From: Marivivens sp.
Lineage (GTDB): Bacteria; Pseudomonadota; Alphaproteobacteria; Rhodobacterales; Rhodobacteraceae
NCBI GenBank assembly: GCA_017643845.1
Contig: JAEPMR010000006.1
Span: 22,095 to 86,094, forward strand
Direction: 5' to 3'
Length of the DNA: 64,000 nt
Below the pieces are notes generated by a model. It was not told where the DNA came from and made no database searches. It worked only from the letters and a program-made list of their open reading frames with translations. The translations under genes and the position numbers were made by a program. Of this stretch, positions 24,976 through 34,124 are shown in pieces (position 1 is the first letter of the stretch; every line of letters starts with the position of its first letter).

Positions 24976-25285
24976 GTGCTGATGCAAACTCAGAACATCA
25001 GTTATAAGCGTCACCGGTTTCCGCCCAAGATCAATTCTTGTGTTGTCTGGCTCCACGCCCGGTTCAACTTGAACCTGCGCGAGGTCGAGGAAATGATGCT
25101 GGCATGGGGCGTGGACGTTTCGTACGAGACCAAACGGCTCTGGACCGTCAAGGCCGGGTCCCTGATCGGCCACGTTTTGTGGCGACGGTAGTCACTCCCC
25201 GGCGAAGTATGGGATTTAGACGAAGTCGCCGTGAAGATCGCAGGCTAGGCTCTGGACTTCGGTAACGGGGACGTCTCAGTCAAGC
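24976..25285 (+). pseudogene. IS6-family transposase fragment
   Basis: SYKRHRFPPKINSCVVWLHA followed by FNLNLREVEEMMLAWGVDVS and YETKRLW is the N-terminal region of IS6/IS26-type transposases. After a stop at 25189-25191 another frame continues as WDLDEVAVKIAG, the catalytic DEV motif, then breaks again. Frameshifts and a missing C-terminal half make this a relic. Confidence 0.75.
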
Positions 25286-25715
25286 GCTTTTCGACATAGG
25301 CATCCGACCGCCTAGCCGCGGATTTGATCACAGTTTCTTTTCTATGCCGTTCTGCTATCTTCGCTGCCTTCGTCTGAGATCACCCCGGGTGCATGCTTCG
25401 GTCCGTCGTCAGCGCGATTGGCTGCCAACATGATGCTGTTTCAAATGCAATTCCGATGTGCCCATCTCATAGGCGTGCTCGATCTTGATCGGCAACAGTT
25501 CGGAGCACAGCATTATCGGAACACCACGTCCCTGCCGAACCTAAAGAGCCTGTCATCAGGCAGGGAACGGGTTGCGATCAGGTCGTCATCGCAGCCTCCA
25601 TTTGGAATGTCGTGTCGTCGACCGACATGCGAAGACGGATAGTATCGGGCCGAATGTCGCCAACTTCACAGAGGCTATCATGCGTAATCGTAAGCACCCC
25701 GAACAGGGCGACCGG
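25286..25715. other. Gene-free stretch between transposase relics
   Basis: No frame gives a recognisable product. Short open frames on both strands lack ribosome-binding sites and known motifs. It is probably degraded mobile-element DNA. Confidence 0.5.
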
Positions 25716-25928
25716 AGCTGTCTGAGTGTCATCCGGCTGTCCGACAAGTTTGGTGCTGCCCACCTTGGTGCTGCCTGCCGCCGCGCGCTCGAGATAAACG
25801 CCCGCTCTTACTTGCCACTTTGTAAATGCTGGATCAAAAAATCCCCAAAAGTGCTGTCGCAAAAATCCCCATCTTTCGGGTACAGCCATCACCCATCCCA
25901 ACATCAGTGGCACCGATTATTTCCATTG
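25716..25928 (+). pseudogene. 3' fragment of a second IS21-type istA
   Basis: LSDKFGAAHLGAACRRALEI followed by NARSY matches the C-terminal region of IstA. After a frame change, TAITHPNISGTDYFH and a stop codon (ending at 25928) match the family's conserved C-terminus. It differs from the intact istA in this window, so it comes from another IS21-group element. Only about 70 codons remain. Confidence 0.6.
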
Positions 25929-25977
25929 AAAGGACCACAATGTTTGCGGCTGGTTCTCCAGACCGTCCGAGACACGC

Positions 25978-26306
25978 GCGTTGCAGGGCGTCAGCTTTTG
26001 TTTCCAACCGCGCGGATTGTCGTGGTGTAGTTGAAATCGGCTCCAGCAAGTCCACGCTGGCCCGCGTCCTCGTCGTGCTGGAGGTTCCTGGCGCGACGAA
26101 GCTTTTCGGTGAGGGCATGTCGGGGTCTGCCGCCGGTACGGCGCGACATCCAGCTGGTTTTTCAGGAACCCTACCTCTGCGACACTGTGATTAACATGTA
26201 CGGCGGCAAGGTGGTCGAGCGCGGAGCGACGGCCAATGTGCTTGACGAACCGAAGGACGACTATCCCAAGACGCTCATCTCGTCCGTGCCATGCCTGACG
26301 CGGTAG
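25978..26306 (+). pseudogene. Peptide ABC transporter ATPase (DppF/OppF-like) remnant
   Basis: Pieces in successive frames rebuild a peptide-transport ATPase: LQGVSFCF, then VEIGSSKSTLARVLVVLEVP (a degraded Walker A), then RRDIQLVFQEPYL (the Q-loop), joined directly to DTVINMYGGKVVERGATANV and LDEPKDDYPKTLISSVP from the C-terminus. About 100 residues, including the signature and Walker B motifs, have been deleted, and at least two frameshifts are present. No permease genes are adjacent. Confidence 0.7.
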
Positions 26307-26342
26307 GGAAGGGGCCAACCGTGAAGCCGGCCCCGCGATGTG

Positions 26343-27782
26343 TCACTGGGCTGGCGTCCACGGGCGGTTGTAGGCGTCGACGCGCCAGTCGCCATGGTCG
26401 ATGAATCGGGGAACGGACCCTGTTTCAAGCGCGGTGGCGGCTGTGTTCAGCGCCCCAGAGGTGGTCTCTGGCCAGATGCCAGTCGTCACCCGATCGGCTA
26501 GGATTTCGACGATCACGCTGCTTTCCGCCGCCATAAACTCGCAGTGACCGGTGCCCTGAACAAGCGCCTGACGATAGAGGTCGGTGGTCCCGGCCTGTTC
26601 GACAAGTTCCTCGTAGCCCTGCATCAGAGAGTAGGGGATCGCCCAATCGCCTAACATGTGGATGCGGATGGCGGGAACTTCGAGCTCTCCGGTCGTGGTG
26701 CGGCCATCCGCAGCCCAAAAGTCGAGCGCATAATCGGACGCCGCGATCCTTGGTTCCGCATTGATGGTCGCAATGTCCGCCTGAAGGTCCAGCCCGGCCT
26801 CATCATAAAGCGCCTCAACCAACTGTTTCATAGCGGGCGCTGCATTGGCGTAGAACGCGGCATAGTCGACGCTCTCGTTACTCGACAACTGTTGGCCAGA
26901 GGCCGCGTTTTCGAACAACAGCCGCGAGGTACCGCCAACGTTGCTGGCAATGCGCATCGCCGATTTCAGGACCATGTCGGCCATCGCTGCCGTGTCGGCC
27001 GTGTCGGGCAGGTCGGTGCCTTCGACCAACCACGGCGACCACTGGCCGAGTGCAAAGGCCAGTGCCAGCCGGGCACGGCCTTCGGATGTCTTGCCCGCGT
27101 TCTCGATCGCGCTTTTCCATGCCGCGCGGATGGCGTCGAGGTTGCGGTCGCCGCCCGCACCGGCATTGGGCAGCCCGACCACTGTCAGTTCTGAGGCCTG
27201 CCCCAGCCCCTGTGCTTCGAAGTCAGCCCCAAGCAGGGTCTTCATCGCGAACCAGCCGTCAAGAAAGCTGTTCATGATCCAGACCGGGGTATGCGCAGCA
27301 AGCACGACAGAACCGTCGATCTTGTCGGGGTAGACTTCCGCAGAGGCGAGACTGTCGAGACCGCCGCCGGAACATCCGTACTGAAGGACCATGTCCGGCT
27401 CGCGCTCGAGTTTGGTGAACGTGTCTTGCACGGTTTCGAGGTTCAGGATCTCGCGCTGCGGATCGTACTGCCAGAGCCGCAGTGGATGGCGGGCCAGACC
27501 GGCGAAGGCATAGCCGCGCGCCAACAGATCGTCGTAACGCGGGGCGAAGCCAGGAACATGGATGAAGCTAGCGAAATCAAGGTCGCGTAGCAGCCGTCCG
27601 TTCCAGTTTGCGGGGACACGGATAAGCCAGGACGTACCATCGGGCAATACACCGCTGTGCTCTCTGAACGACGTCTTGTCCTGCGCCATGGCGGGGGCGG
27701 CAAGGCCAGCCACCAGGGCTAGGCAGAGCGCCCAAGTTCTGGCCTGCGTGCGCAGGTCGGTCGGATATGAAATTCGTGACAT
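26343..27782 (-). CDS. Secreted alpha/beta hydrolase
   Basis: A 479-residue protein starting at ATG 27782 behind GGAGGA. The signal peptide (TWALCLALVAGLAAPAMAQ) predicts export to the periplasm. An oxyanion/nucleophile region LQYGCSGGGLDSLAS carries the probable catalytic serine, and VQGTGHCEFMAAES near the C-terminus carries the likely histidine. Esterase or oligopeptidase activity is possible, but the substrate is unknown. The upstream reading to 27845 is rejected because it lacks a signal at the N-terminus. It is isolated between a pseudogene and the Tn402-like transposon, whose left end lies 134 bases upstream of its start. Confidence 0.75.
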   Translation of the reverse strand: MSRISYPTDLRTQARTWALCLALVAGLAAPAMAQDKTSFREHSGVLPDGTSWLIRVPANWNGRLLRDLDFASFIHVPGFAPRYDDLLARGYAFAGLARHPLRLWQYDPQREILNLETVQDTFTKLEREPDMVLQYGCSGGGLDSLASAEVYPDKIDGSVVLAAHTPVWIMNSFLDGWFAMKTLLGADFEAQGLGQASELTVVGLPNAGAGGDRNLDAIRAAWKSAIENAGKTSEGRARLALAFALGQWSPWLVEGTDLPDTADTAAMADMVLKSAMRIASNVGGTSRLLFENAASGQQLSSNESVDYAAFYANAAPAMKQLVEALYDEAGLDLQADIATINAEPRIAASDYALDFWAADGRTTTGELEVPAIRIHMLGDWAIPYSLMQGYEELVEQAGTTDLYRQALVQGTGHCEFMAAESSVIVEILADRVTTGIWPETTSGALNTAATALETGSVPRFIDHGDWRVDAYNRPWTPAQ

Positions 27783-27916
27783 GGTGTTCCTCCAGATTGT
27801 GTTCATGGATGACGGGAGCCTCCTCTGTTCCTGCCGTTCCACCATAAACGTAGAGGTCTAATTTTATGGGTGTCAAGTTCAAATTTGAGTAACATCAACG
27901 CCTTTTCCACAATTCG

Positions 27917-27942
27917 TGTCGTTGTGCCCTAATTAAAGAGAA
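27917..27942 (+). repeat. Left terminal inverted repeat of the tni transposon
   Basis: Starts TGTCGTTGTGCCCTAAT and continues to AAAGAGAA. Matches the inverted right end at 23 of 26 positions. Confidence 0.85.
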
Positions 27943-28086
27943 TAGAGGCTAATTTTTCCCTGACTTTTCAATGGCTGCTTGTACCTCTATTTGTGGCATT
28001 GTACCTTTAATTAGGATACTGCACCCTAATTTAGGATACAAGATTATCTGTGGATAACTTTCGGCGATTTGTGATGAAGACGCGCT

Positions 28087-29715
28087 GTGAAATCTGAAGC
28101 CGTTGCGAAACATCGTGCTGCTATTCTGCGGCCGCTTCTTGAGCTTGAAAAAAAGGGCGACCCAATTGGTCGTGCCATTGGCGACGCGGCATGGGAGTTG
28201 GGTCTTTCCAAAAGCTATACTTGGAAGCTTTACCGTCGTCTCAAAGAGAACGATGCTCGATCCGTTGCGCTGCAACCGGGTCGGCGCGGGCCTAAACCTG
28301 GAAAAGGGCGTCTTGCTCCGGATGTGGAGCGCATCATCAGCACCACCCTTAGCCGCTACTATCTGGTTCGAGAACGTTCAAGTTTTTTGCGCATTTGGCG
28401 TGAGATACGCTCAGAGTGTGATGCAAAGGGCTTCCAGCCTCCGACCCGTCGAACAGTTAAGCGGCGGCTAGATGCGATGGACCAGCGTAAGGTCATCTCA
28501 AAGCGACATGGCGCGGACGTAGCTGGACAATTGTTCGCAGCGCGTCCTGGCAAACTCGACGTTCCCGACCCACTCGACGTCGTGCAAATCGATCATACCA
28601 AGGCCGATGTATTTTTGGTCGATCACATCGATCGACAGCCTCTTGCGCGGCCGAACCTGACGATGGCGATCGATGTCACCACGCGTGTGGTGTTGGGCGT
28701 ATACGTGAGTTTCGATGCACCGTCCGTTCTGTCGGTTGCGCTTTGTCTCGACCATTGCGTGCGCCGAAAGACAGTGCATGTGCCCGGCACCCTTGAAGAG
28801 CTTACCTGGCCTACGGCTGGTATTCCGAAGGCTGTTCATGTGGACAATGCCCAGGAGTTCCGCAGCAGAGCGTTCAAGTCCGCGTGCGAGGATTGGGGCA
28901 TTGATGTTTCCTATCGTCCCAAGGGCGGCAAGCATTACGGAGGTCACATTGAGCGCTTGATCGGTACAACTATGGGTTCGGTTCACGTATTGCCTGGAAC
29001 CACGCACTCGTCACCCAAAGACAAGGGTGACTATAACAGCGAACAAAACGCGACTTTGACGCTTGCTGAGTTTGAAGACTGGCTTCATCTTGAAATCTGT
29101 CGGTATCACAACACCCCGCATCGGGCTCTTGGCCGGACACCTCTTGCTGCCTGGAGCGATTTGGGTGGCGATACAGCAGGGCGGCAAGTTGTCGATGTGG
29201 ACGCGTTTCGATCGAGCTTCATGCCTTTTGAATGGCGCAAGCTTGGCCGCACAGGGATCACGCTTTTTGAAGTGCGCTACTGGAATGATGCGTTTGCGTC
29301 CTTGATCGGGCGGGGCAAAGAGAAGGCGCAAGTCAGATTTGATCCGCGGAACCTATCGAAGATTTGGGTGCAGGTAGACGATGGTCGCATGATCGAAGCG
29401 CGCTACCGAAATCTCAGTCATCCCGAAATCTCTCTTTGGGAAAGTCGCCGCGCCCGCAAAGAATGGAAAGAAAAGCACGGTGGGCGGATCCACGAAAAGG
29501 CGCTGTTTGATATGGTAGACGCGCAAAGGCGTCTGGCCGAGGCAGCGCGCCAGAAAACCAAGGCAGCCAGGCTGGGTAAAGAGCGGGATGCGCGCCTGTC
29601 AAAGGCCCCAAAGCAGCGCGACCCTTCTCGTGAAATGTTCGCGATTGATACCGGCAACCCTGATCTTCCAACCTATCCCATAGATGAATTTCATGACCCA
29701 AAACGAAAGAATTGA
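28087..29715 (+). CDS. tniA: Transposase TniA (Mu/TnsB-type DDE)
   Basis: A 542-residue integrase-fold transposase starting at GTG 28087. An N-terminal HTH (DAAWELGLSKSYTWKLYRRL) precedes the catalytic core: first Asp in DVVQIDHTKADVFLVD, second in KAVHVDNAQEFRS, Glu in GGHIERLIGTTMG. A Mu-C-like beta domain (about 385-450) and a basic, charged C-terminus (residues 460-540), probably the TniB contact region, follow. It overlaps tniB by 32 bases. It appears intact. Confidence 0.93.
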   Translation: MKSEAVAKHRAAILRPLLELEKKGDPIGRAIGDAAWELGLSKSYTWKLYRRLKENDARSVALQPGRRGPKPGKGRLAPDVERIISTTLSRYYLVRERSSFLRIWREIRSECDAKGFQPPTRRTVKRRLDAMDQRKVISKRHGADVAGQLFAARPGKLDVPDPLDVVQIDHTKADVFLVDHIDRQPLARPNLTMAIDVTTRVVLGVYVSFDAPSVLSVALCLDHCVRRKTVHVPGTLEELTWPTAGIPKAVHVDNAQEFRSRAFKSACEDWGIDVSYRPKGGKHYGGHIERLIGTTMGSVHVLPGTTHSSPKDKGDYNSEQNATLTLAEFEDWLHLEICRYHNTPHRALGRTPLAAWSDLGGDTAGRQVVDVDAFRSSFMPFEWRKLGRTGITLFEVRYWNDAFASLIGRGKEKAQVRFDPRNLSKIWVQVDDGRMIEARYRNLSHPEISLWESRRARKEWKEKHGGRIHEKALFDMVDAQRRLAEAARQKTKAARLGKERDARLSKAPKQRDPSREMFAIDTGNPDLPTYPIDEFHDPKRKN

Positions 29716-30540
29716 CCGCATTCGCAGCGACCATTGGATCGCTTTTGATCGTGCAACGATTGTCCTCAATCGATTGACATCATTGATGGAAACACCGCGA
29801 CAAAGTCGCATGCCAGGTTTGATGGTCTATGGGAGCTCTGGCATCGGGAAGACGATGATCGCCAAACGTATGGCGAGCAAGTATCCCACTCAATACAAGA
29901 GTGATCTCGGGATCACCAAGACACCTGTATTGCTGCTTCAGGCACCACCCGCGCCGGATGAGAGAAGGTTCTACCAACACTTACTATCTACGATTGGCGC
30001 GCCCATGTGGGGGCGTCGCACAGTCTCGGAACTGGAGGTTCGGGCGCTGAACCATCTCAGAGACATGGACCTGAAAATGCTCATGATTGACGAGGTGCAC
30101 AATCTGCTTGCCGGCAGTTACAGGGAGCAACGTCGGTTCCTCAACATGCTACGGTTCCTCGCAAATGAGCTTAGCGTATCGCTCGTGGTCTTTGGCGTTA
30201 ACGAAGCGCTTGATGCCGTCCGTGGCGATGACCAGCTTGCGCGCCGGTTGGATTGCCGCTTTGGGAAGACGATGTAGAGTTCTCACGTCTGATCCAAACA
30301 CTGATCGCGGCCATGGCGCTGGAAAAACCTTCGGGCCTGACCGTTGCTTCGCTCCGAACCATCCTGAAGGTGACCGGCGGGGTCACGTCCCGCGTCTTTA
30401 TCATGATTAAGTCTCTGGCCATCGATGCGATTCATTCTGGGGAAGAGAGGATTACGGATGAGGCTGTCGCGACATGGCGGCCGACCTGGAACAAACATGC
30501 GTGGACGGTTCCGCTTGAGACGGCCGTTGAGGCCGAGTGA
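29684..30540 (+). pseudogene. tniB: Transposition ATPase TniB, frameshifted near its C-terminus
   Basis: The first frame (29684-30277) gives an AAA ATPase with Walker A MVYGSSGIGKTMIAKRM and Walker B LKMLMIDEVHNLLAG, ending DQLARRLDCRFGKTM. The normal continuation is in another frame from about 30253: LPLWEDDVEFSRLIQTLIAA through SLRTILKVTGGVTSRVFIM to WTVPLETAVEAE, which overlaps tniQ. A one-base loss near 30250 explains this. No slippery heptamer is present, so programmed frameshifting is unlikely. The truncated product lacks the C-terminal lid helices, so transposition may be impaired unless the change is a sequencing error. Confidence 0.8.
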
Positions 30541-31496
30541 CCATCAAGCTTCTGCCCCGCCGACCACCACCCCTATGCGATGAACTGCTTTCGAGCTGGC
30601 TTACCCGGCTGGCACAAGCCAATCACTGTTCAACCGAAGAACTGTGCGGCTATCTTGGCTTGCAAAGGGGCAGGGTGCCCGACCGCTCGAGCGACCTTGA
30701 GCAAGTTTGTGTAGACCGATTGTGCGCGGCTGTTGGAAGAAAACGTACCGAGATTGCGGCGATGACATTGCCAAATTTGAGCGCCCGCTCATTGAACTAT
30801 CTGGCAACACATGACTTTCAGACCTGCACATATTGCCAAGAGCAAACGCCGGATCTGGTATTGCGCCACTGGCGGTTTGCTTGGTCGACAAACTGTGAAA
30901 GTTGCGGTCGGTCTCTGGTATCGACATGTCCGCATGCTGGTATCTCAAAGCGTATGAAAGCGCGTGCGGTTCAGGGGGCTAAAAGATTGGCGTCAGCTGT
31001 AGTCTCTGGCGACCAACAAAGCCTGCATCAGTTCAGACAAACGTCAGACCTTCTGCGATTGTGGAAATTGGCGGATGCAGATGCGCTGATCTCTGAGAAC
31101 CAAGCCCAAAGAACAATTGTTCTCGCTGCGATTGAACTCGGATCAAAGCACCCGTTGCTTCGCACTGCCTATCGGGTGGCGCGAAACAACCGGGCAGCGC
31201 GGAGTCTGTTGCGTACGTTTCCGCGACAGAGTGAGGCTTTGGAGAATCTCCAGAGCTGGGCCCGACTTCATGAATATCGATATGCAGACCAGGGAGCCAT
31301 AGGCCGCCGAGCTAGAACACGAGGGCTCGGAACAACTGGACTTGTGCCATCCGAGAGAGCGCTTCATGCGGCACGACGCGCAATTGAAGAACTCGGCTCC
31401 AACACTGATCGACATGCACTTCTGCTCCGCGCGCAAGAGATTTGGCAGACGGAACCACTCATCCGAAGGTCGCCGAAACCTGTGGACATATCCTAA
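30537..31496 (+). CDS. tniQ: Transposition target/accessory protein TniQ
   Basis: A 319-residue TniQ/TnsD-family protein. The N-terminal domain starts LLPRRPPPLCDELLSSWLTR, followed by a zinc ribbon (CTYCQEQ with NCESCGRSLVSTCPH, about residues 97-137). The C-terminal helical part ends EIWQTEPLIRRSPKPVDIS. TniQ helps target selection with TniA and TniB. Its ATG overlaps the 3' end of the restored tniB frame, consistent with an operon. Confidence 0.85.
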   Translation: MTIKLLPRRPPPLCDELLSSWLTRLAQANHCSTEELCGYLGLQRGRVPDRSSDLEQVCVDRLCAAVGRKRTEIAAMTLPNLSARSLNYLATHDFQTCTYCQEQTPDLVLRHWRFAWSTNCESCGRSLVSTCPHAGISKRMKARAVQGAKRLASAVVSGDQQSLHQFRQTSDLLRLWKLADADALISENQAQRTIVLAAIELGSKHPLLRTAYRVARNNRAARSLLRTFPRQSEALENLQSWARLHEYRYADQGAIGRRARTRGLGTTGLVPSERALHAARRAIEELGSNTDRHALLLRAQEIWQTEPLIRRSPKPVDIS

Positions 31497-31538
31497 ATAG
31501 AGGCACAGAAATCGCCAAAATAGGCCAGAAGCGGTAAT

Positions 31539-31564
31539 TTCTCTTTTATTAGGGTACTACGACA
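31539..31564 (-). repeat. Right terminal inverted repeat of the tni transposon
   Basis: Read on the minus strand it starts TGTCGTAGTACCCTAAT and continues to AAAGAGAA, inside the last codons of the truncated reductase gene. Confidence 0.85.
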
Positions 31565-32244
31565 ACATAGGCGACGGGCTTTCCGGCCGCCGCAGAGATC
31601 ACCGCGACAAACTCGGCCATCGTGTAGCTTTCGTCCCCGGCCAACTCGTAGATCGCCCCGGACTGAATGGTATCGGCGGCCAAAACGGCAACGTCGCCTT
31701 CTGCATAGTCCTGACGGGTCGCGCTAGAGAACAGCCCGTCGCCAGCCGCGCCGAGATAGGCCCCATGTTCGAGCGCGGGCGGGATCGAAGCCGTCTGGTT
31801 CTCGGTATACCAGCCATGGCGCAGGAAGGCGTGAGGCAGGCCGGAGGCCTTGATCGCCGCTTCGGTTTCGCGATGGTCGGCGGCAAGTCCGATGCCGTTC
31901 GTCTCCGCCCTGAGAACCGAGGTATAGGCAAGAAAGCCAACACCGGCCGCCACAGCGGCATCAACCGCATTCTTGTGTTGCTCGGCACGTCTGCCCATTT
32001 CGGAAGCAGAGATCAGGAGCAGCCGGTCGATGCCCTGAAAGGCCTGCTCGAGCGATGCGCGGTCGTCGTAGTCGCCGATGCGCACTTCAACGCCGTGCGC
32101 TTCCAGAGCGGCAGCCGCGTCGGGTCTGCGCACAAGGGCCACGACGTTCTTGGCCGGAACCTTGCCGACCAGTTCGGCAACGACAAGCGCGCCGAGTTGG
32201 CCCGATGCACCTGTGACGAGGTATTTTGCCGTCTGATCCGCCAT
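31549..32244 (-). pseudogene. NmrA/QOR2-type NAD(P)H:quinone reductase, 3' end cut by the transposon
   Basis: A 231-residue Rossmann protein from ATG 32244 (MADQTAKYLVTGASGQLGAL; AAAGGA seven bases upstream). Dinucleotide-binding TGASGQLG, a following VRRPD loop and YTSVLRAETNGIGLAADHRE resemble QOR2/azoreductase-like NmrA proteins of about 280 residues. The final residues VVVVP and the stop codon come from the transposon end, so about 50 C-terminal residues are lost. It may still fold because the cofactor domain is complete. It is transcribed opposite an HxlR regulator that probably controls it. Confidence 0.8.
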
Positions 32245-32338
32245 GAACATGTCCTTTACTTTGAGTCTGGTATACATATGAGGTATGGTCTCTTTCAGTT
32301 ACCTACTATTGCTCAGCATTGGAAGAAGGCAGTTGCAA

Positions 32339-32785
32339 ATGACCAGGGAACACCAAAGTAACCCTGCTGATGTGCTCGGTGACCTCATCAAGCATTTCGA
32401 GACCAGTCCGGAAGGCGGCATTGATACGGCAAGTTGTCCGGTCCGCGATGTGCTGGACCGTATCGGAGACAAATGGTCGGTTCTGATCCTGACGCTGCTC
32501 GCTCGTGAGCCAAAGAGGTTCAGCGCATTGAACAGGGTTGTCGGTGACATCTCCAAGAGGATGCTGACCCAGACGCTGCGCTCGCTGCAGCGCGATGGGC
32601 TGGTTGAGCGGACCGTCTACCCGACGACACCGCCGATGGTCGATTATCGTCTGACGGATCTTGGCCGGTCCGCGCTCGAACCTCTGGCCGGGCTGATTGT
32701 CTGGGCCGACCGAAGCCATGACCAGATCCGCCAGGCGCGTGAGGCGTTTGACCATAAGGGAGAGGATATGCCCCTGGTTTCCTAG
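32339..32785 (+). CDS. HxlR-family transcriptional regulator
   Basis: A 148-residue winged-helix protein. The HxlR signature [20 protein letters not shown] carries the single cysteine often used for redox or quinone/aldehyde sensing (as in YodB/QorR), followed by [20 protein letters not shown] and [19 protein letters not shown] 32339 is preferred, with GAAGG nearby; a longer reading from 32285 is less likely. It is divergent from the truncated quinone-reductase gene (95 bases apart), the usual QorR layout, so electrophile or quinone stress is the likely signal. Confidence 0.9.
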   Translation: MTREHQSNPADVLGDLIKHFETSPEGGIDTASCPVRDVLDRIGDKWSVLILTLLAREPKRFSALNRVVGDISKRMLTQTLRSLQRDGLVERTVYPTTPPMVDYRLTDLGRSALEPLAGLIVWADRSHDQIRQAREAFDHKGEDMPLVS

Positions 32786-32913
32786 GGTCCGGGCCCCTGC
32801 CTTCATTGACCTGTCAGGTTTGTCACGGTCGACACGCCGGATGAGCCAGTCCTCGGGTCAACACATATGTCGATCGGCCCAAACGAATGGGCCGCCTTGG
32901 AAAGGTTCCTTTC

Positions 32914-34110
32914 ATGCGCAGTTTCTATCTCACAGCCCTCGTCCTGGGCCTGCTGACTGCGGTCGGCCCGCTGGCGATCAACATGTATCTGCCCGCGCTT
33001 CCAGTCATCGAGGATGTCTTTGACACCGACACGGCGACCGTTCAGCTAAGCCTTCTTTCGTTCTTTGTCTCCATGTCACTGGCTCAGCTCATCTATGGCC
33101 CGCTTTCGGACATGTTCGGCCGCAGGCTGCCGCTATTCATCGGTCTGACACTCTATCTGCTGGGGGCGGTCGGTTCCGCGCTGGCCCCGGACATTCAATG
33201 GCTGATCGCCGCGCGTGCGCTTCAGGGGCTGGGCGCAGCAGCGGGAATGGTGATCGCGCGTGCCGTCATTCGAGATCTCTATACCGGCCCTCAGGCCGCG
33301 CAGCTCATGGCCACGCTAATGCTGGTGGTCAGTATTGCGCCGGTCCTCGCTCCGCTGGCGGGAAGCGCTGCGCTCGCCGCAGGTGGTTGGCGCACGATCT
33401 TCTGGTCGATGGCGGCGGCGGCCATCGCGGCGCTTGTGCTTCTGACCACCGCGCTCAAGGAAACCCGCCCCCCCGAACAGCGCGGCGACAGCAGCCTTGC
33501 ACGCTCGCTCCGGGACTACGCAAGCCTTCTGCGCGAACCGAGGTTTCTCGGCATCGTCTTTGTTGGCGCATTCGGGTTGGCCAGCTTCATGGCCTATGTG
33601 GCGAACTCGTCCTTCATCCTGATCGAGTACTATGGACTGAGCCCGACGCAATACAGCCTCGCCTTTTCGATCAACGCCGCAGGGTTTATCGGCGTCGCCC
33701 AACTCAACGGGTATCTGAGCCGACGCTTCGGGCTGGGGCCGATGATCCGGTTTGCGACGGCGGCGAATGTGGCTGTCATGCTGCTGCTGCTGATCACGGA
33801 GCTGGCCGGGATCGCGACGCTGCCGGTGATGATTATCCTGCTTCTATGCGGCTATGCGTTTCTGGGTCTCGTCGTGCCGGGCACGGCGGTGCTCGCTCTG
33901 GAAGATCATGGAGAAAAAGCCGGAACGGCGTCGGCGCTGATGGGTGCGCTGCAATTCATGACGGCGACGGTCATGATCGGGATCGCGGGCGCATTCTTTG
34001 ACGGCACGCCCATTCCGATGATCGTGGCCATCGCAGCCTGTTCCGTGATCGCTTTTGCTCTGGCGATGCTTTCTGTACCTCGAAAGGAGGCGCAGATCCC
34101 CGCTGAATAG
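32914..34110 (+). CDS. Bcr/CflA-family multidrug MFS exporter
   Basis: A 398-residue protein with 12 predicted helices. GPLAINMYLPALPVIEDVF in helix one and YGPLSDMFGRRLPLFIGL in the 2-3 loop are typical of Bcr/CflA drug:proton antiporters, as is RALQGLGAAAGMVIARAVIR in helix four to five. ATG 32914 follows GGAAAGG by eight bases; an ATG at 32887 is less well placed. It is probably inner-membrane efflux of an antibiotic or a toxic aromatic. It follows the HxlR gene in the same direction and may share its control. Confidence 0.88.
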   Translation: MRSFYLTALVLGLLTAVGPLAINMYLPALPVIEDVFDTDTATVQLSLLSFFVSMSLAQLIYGPLSDMFGRRLPLFIGLTLYLLGAVGSALAPDIQWLIAARALQGLGAAAGMVIARAVIRDLYTGPQAAQLMATLMLVVSIAPVLAPLAGSAALAAGGWRTIFWSMAAAAIAALVLLTTALKETRPPEQRGDSSLARSLRDYASLLREPRFLGIVFVGAFGLASFMAYVANSSFILIEYYGLSPTQYSLAFSINAAGFIGVAQLNGYLSRRFGLGPMIRFATAANVAVMLLLLITELAGIATLPVMIILLLCGYAFLGLVVPGTAVLALEDHGEKAGTASALMGALQFMTATVMIGIAGAFFDGTPIPMIVAIAACSVIAFALAMLSVPRKEAQIPAE

Positions 34111-34124
34111 GGTGTCGGCGCCGG

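Larger units (their letters stand above)
27917..31564 (+). mobile_element. Tn402/Tn5053-like transposon with tniA-tniB-tniQ only
   Basis: A 3648-bp element with terminal inverted repeats that begin TGTC as in the Tn5053/Tn402 group. It carries tniA, a frameshifted tniB and tniQ in the usual order, and no resolvase, resistance or integron cassette. Inside both ends are repeats related to CCTAATTTAGG and CCTCTATTT (about 27970-28045 and 31488-31505), probably TniA-binding sites. The five-base flanks (ATTCG left, ACATA right) do not match, so there is no target duplication. The right end lies inside an NmrA/QOR-family gene and cuts off its 3' end. Confidence 0.85.

Noticed and set aside
29684..30540. 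Programmed frameshift in tniB
   Set aside because: No slippery heptamer or stimulatory structure is seen at the shift, so mutation or sequencing error is simpler.
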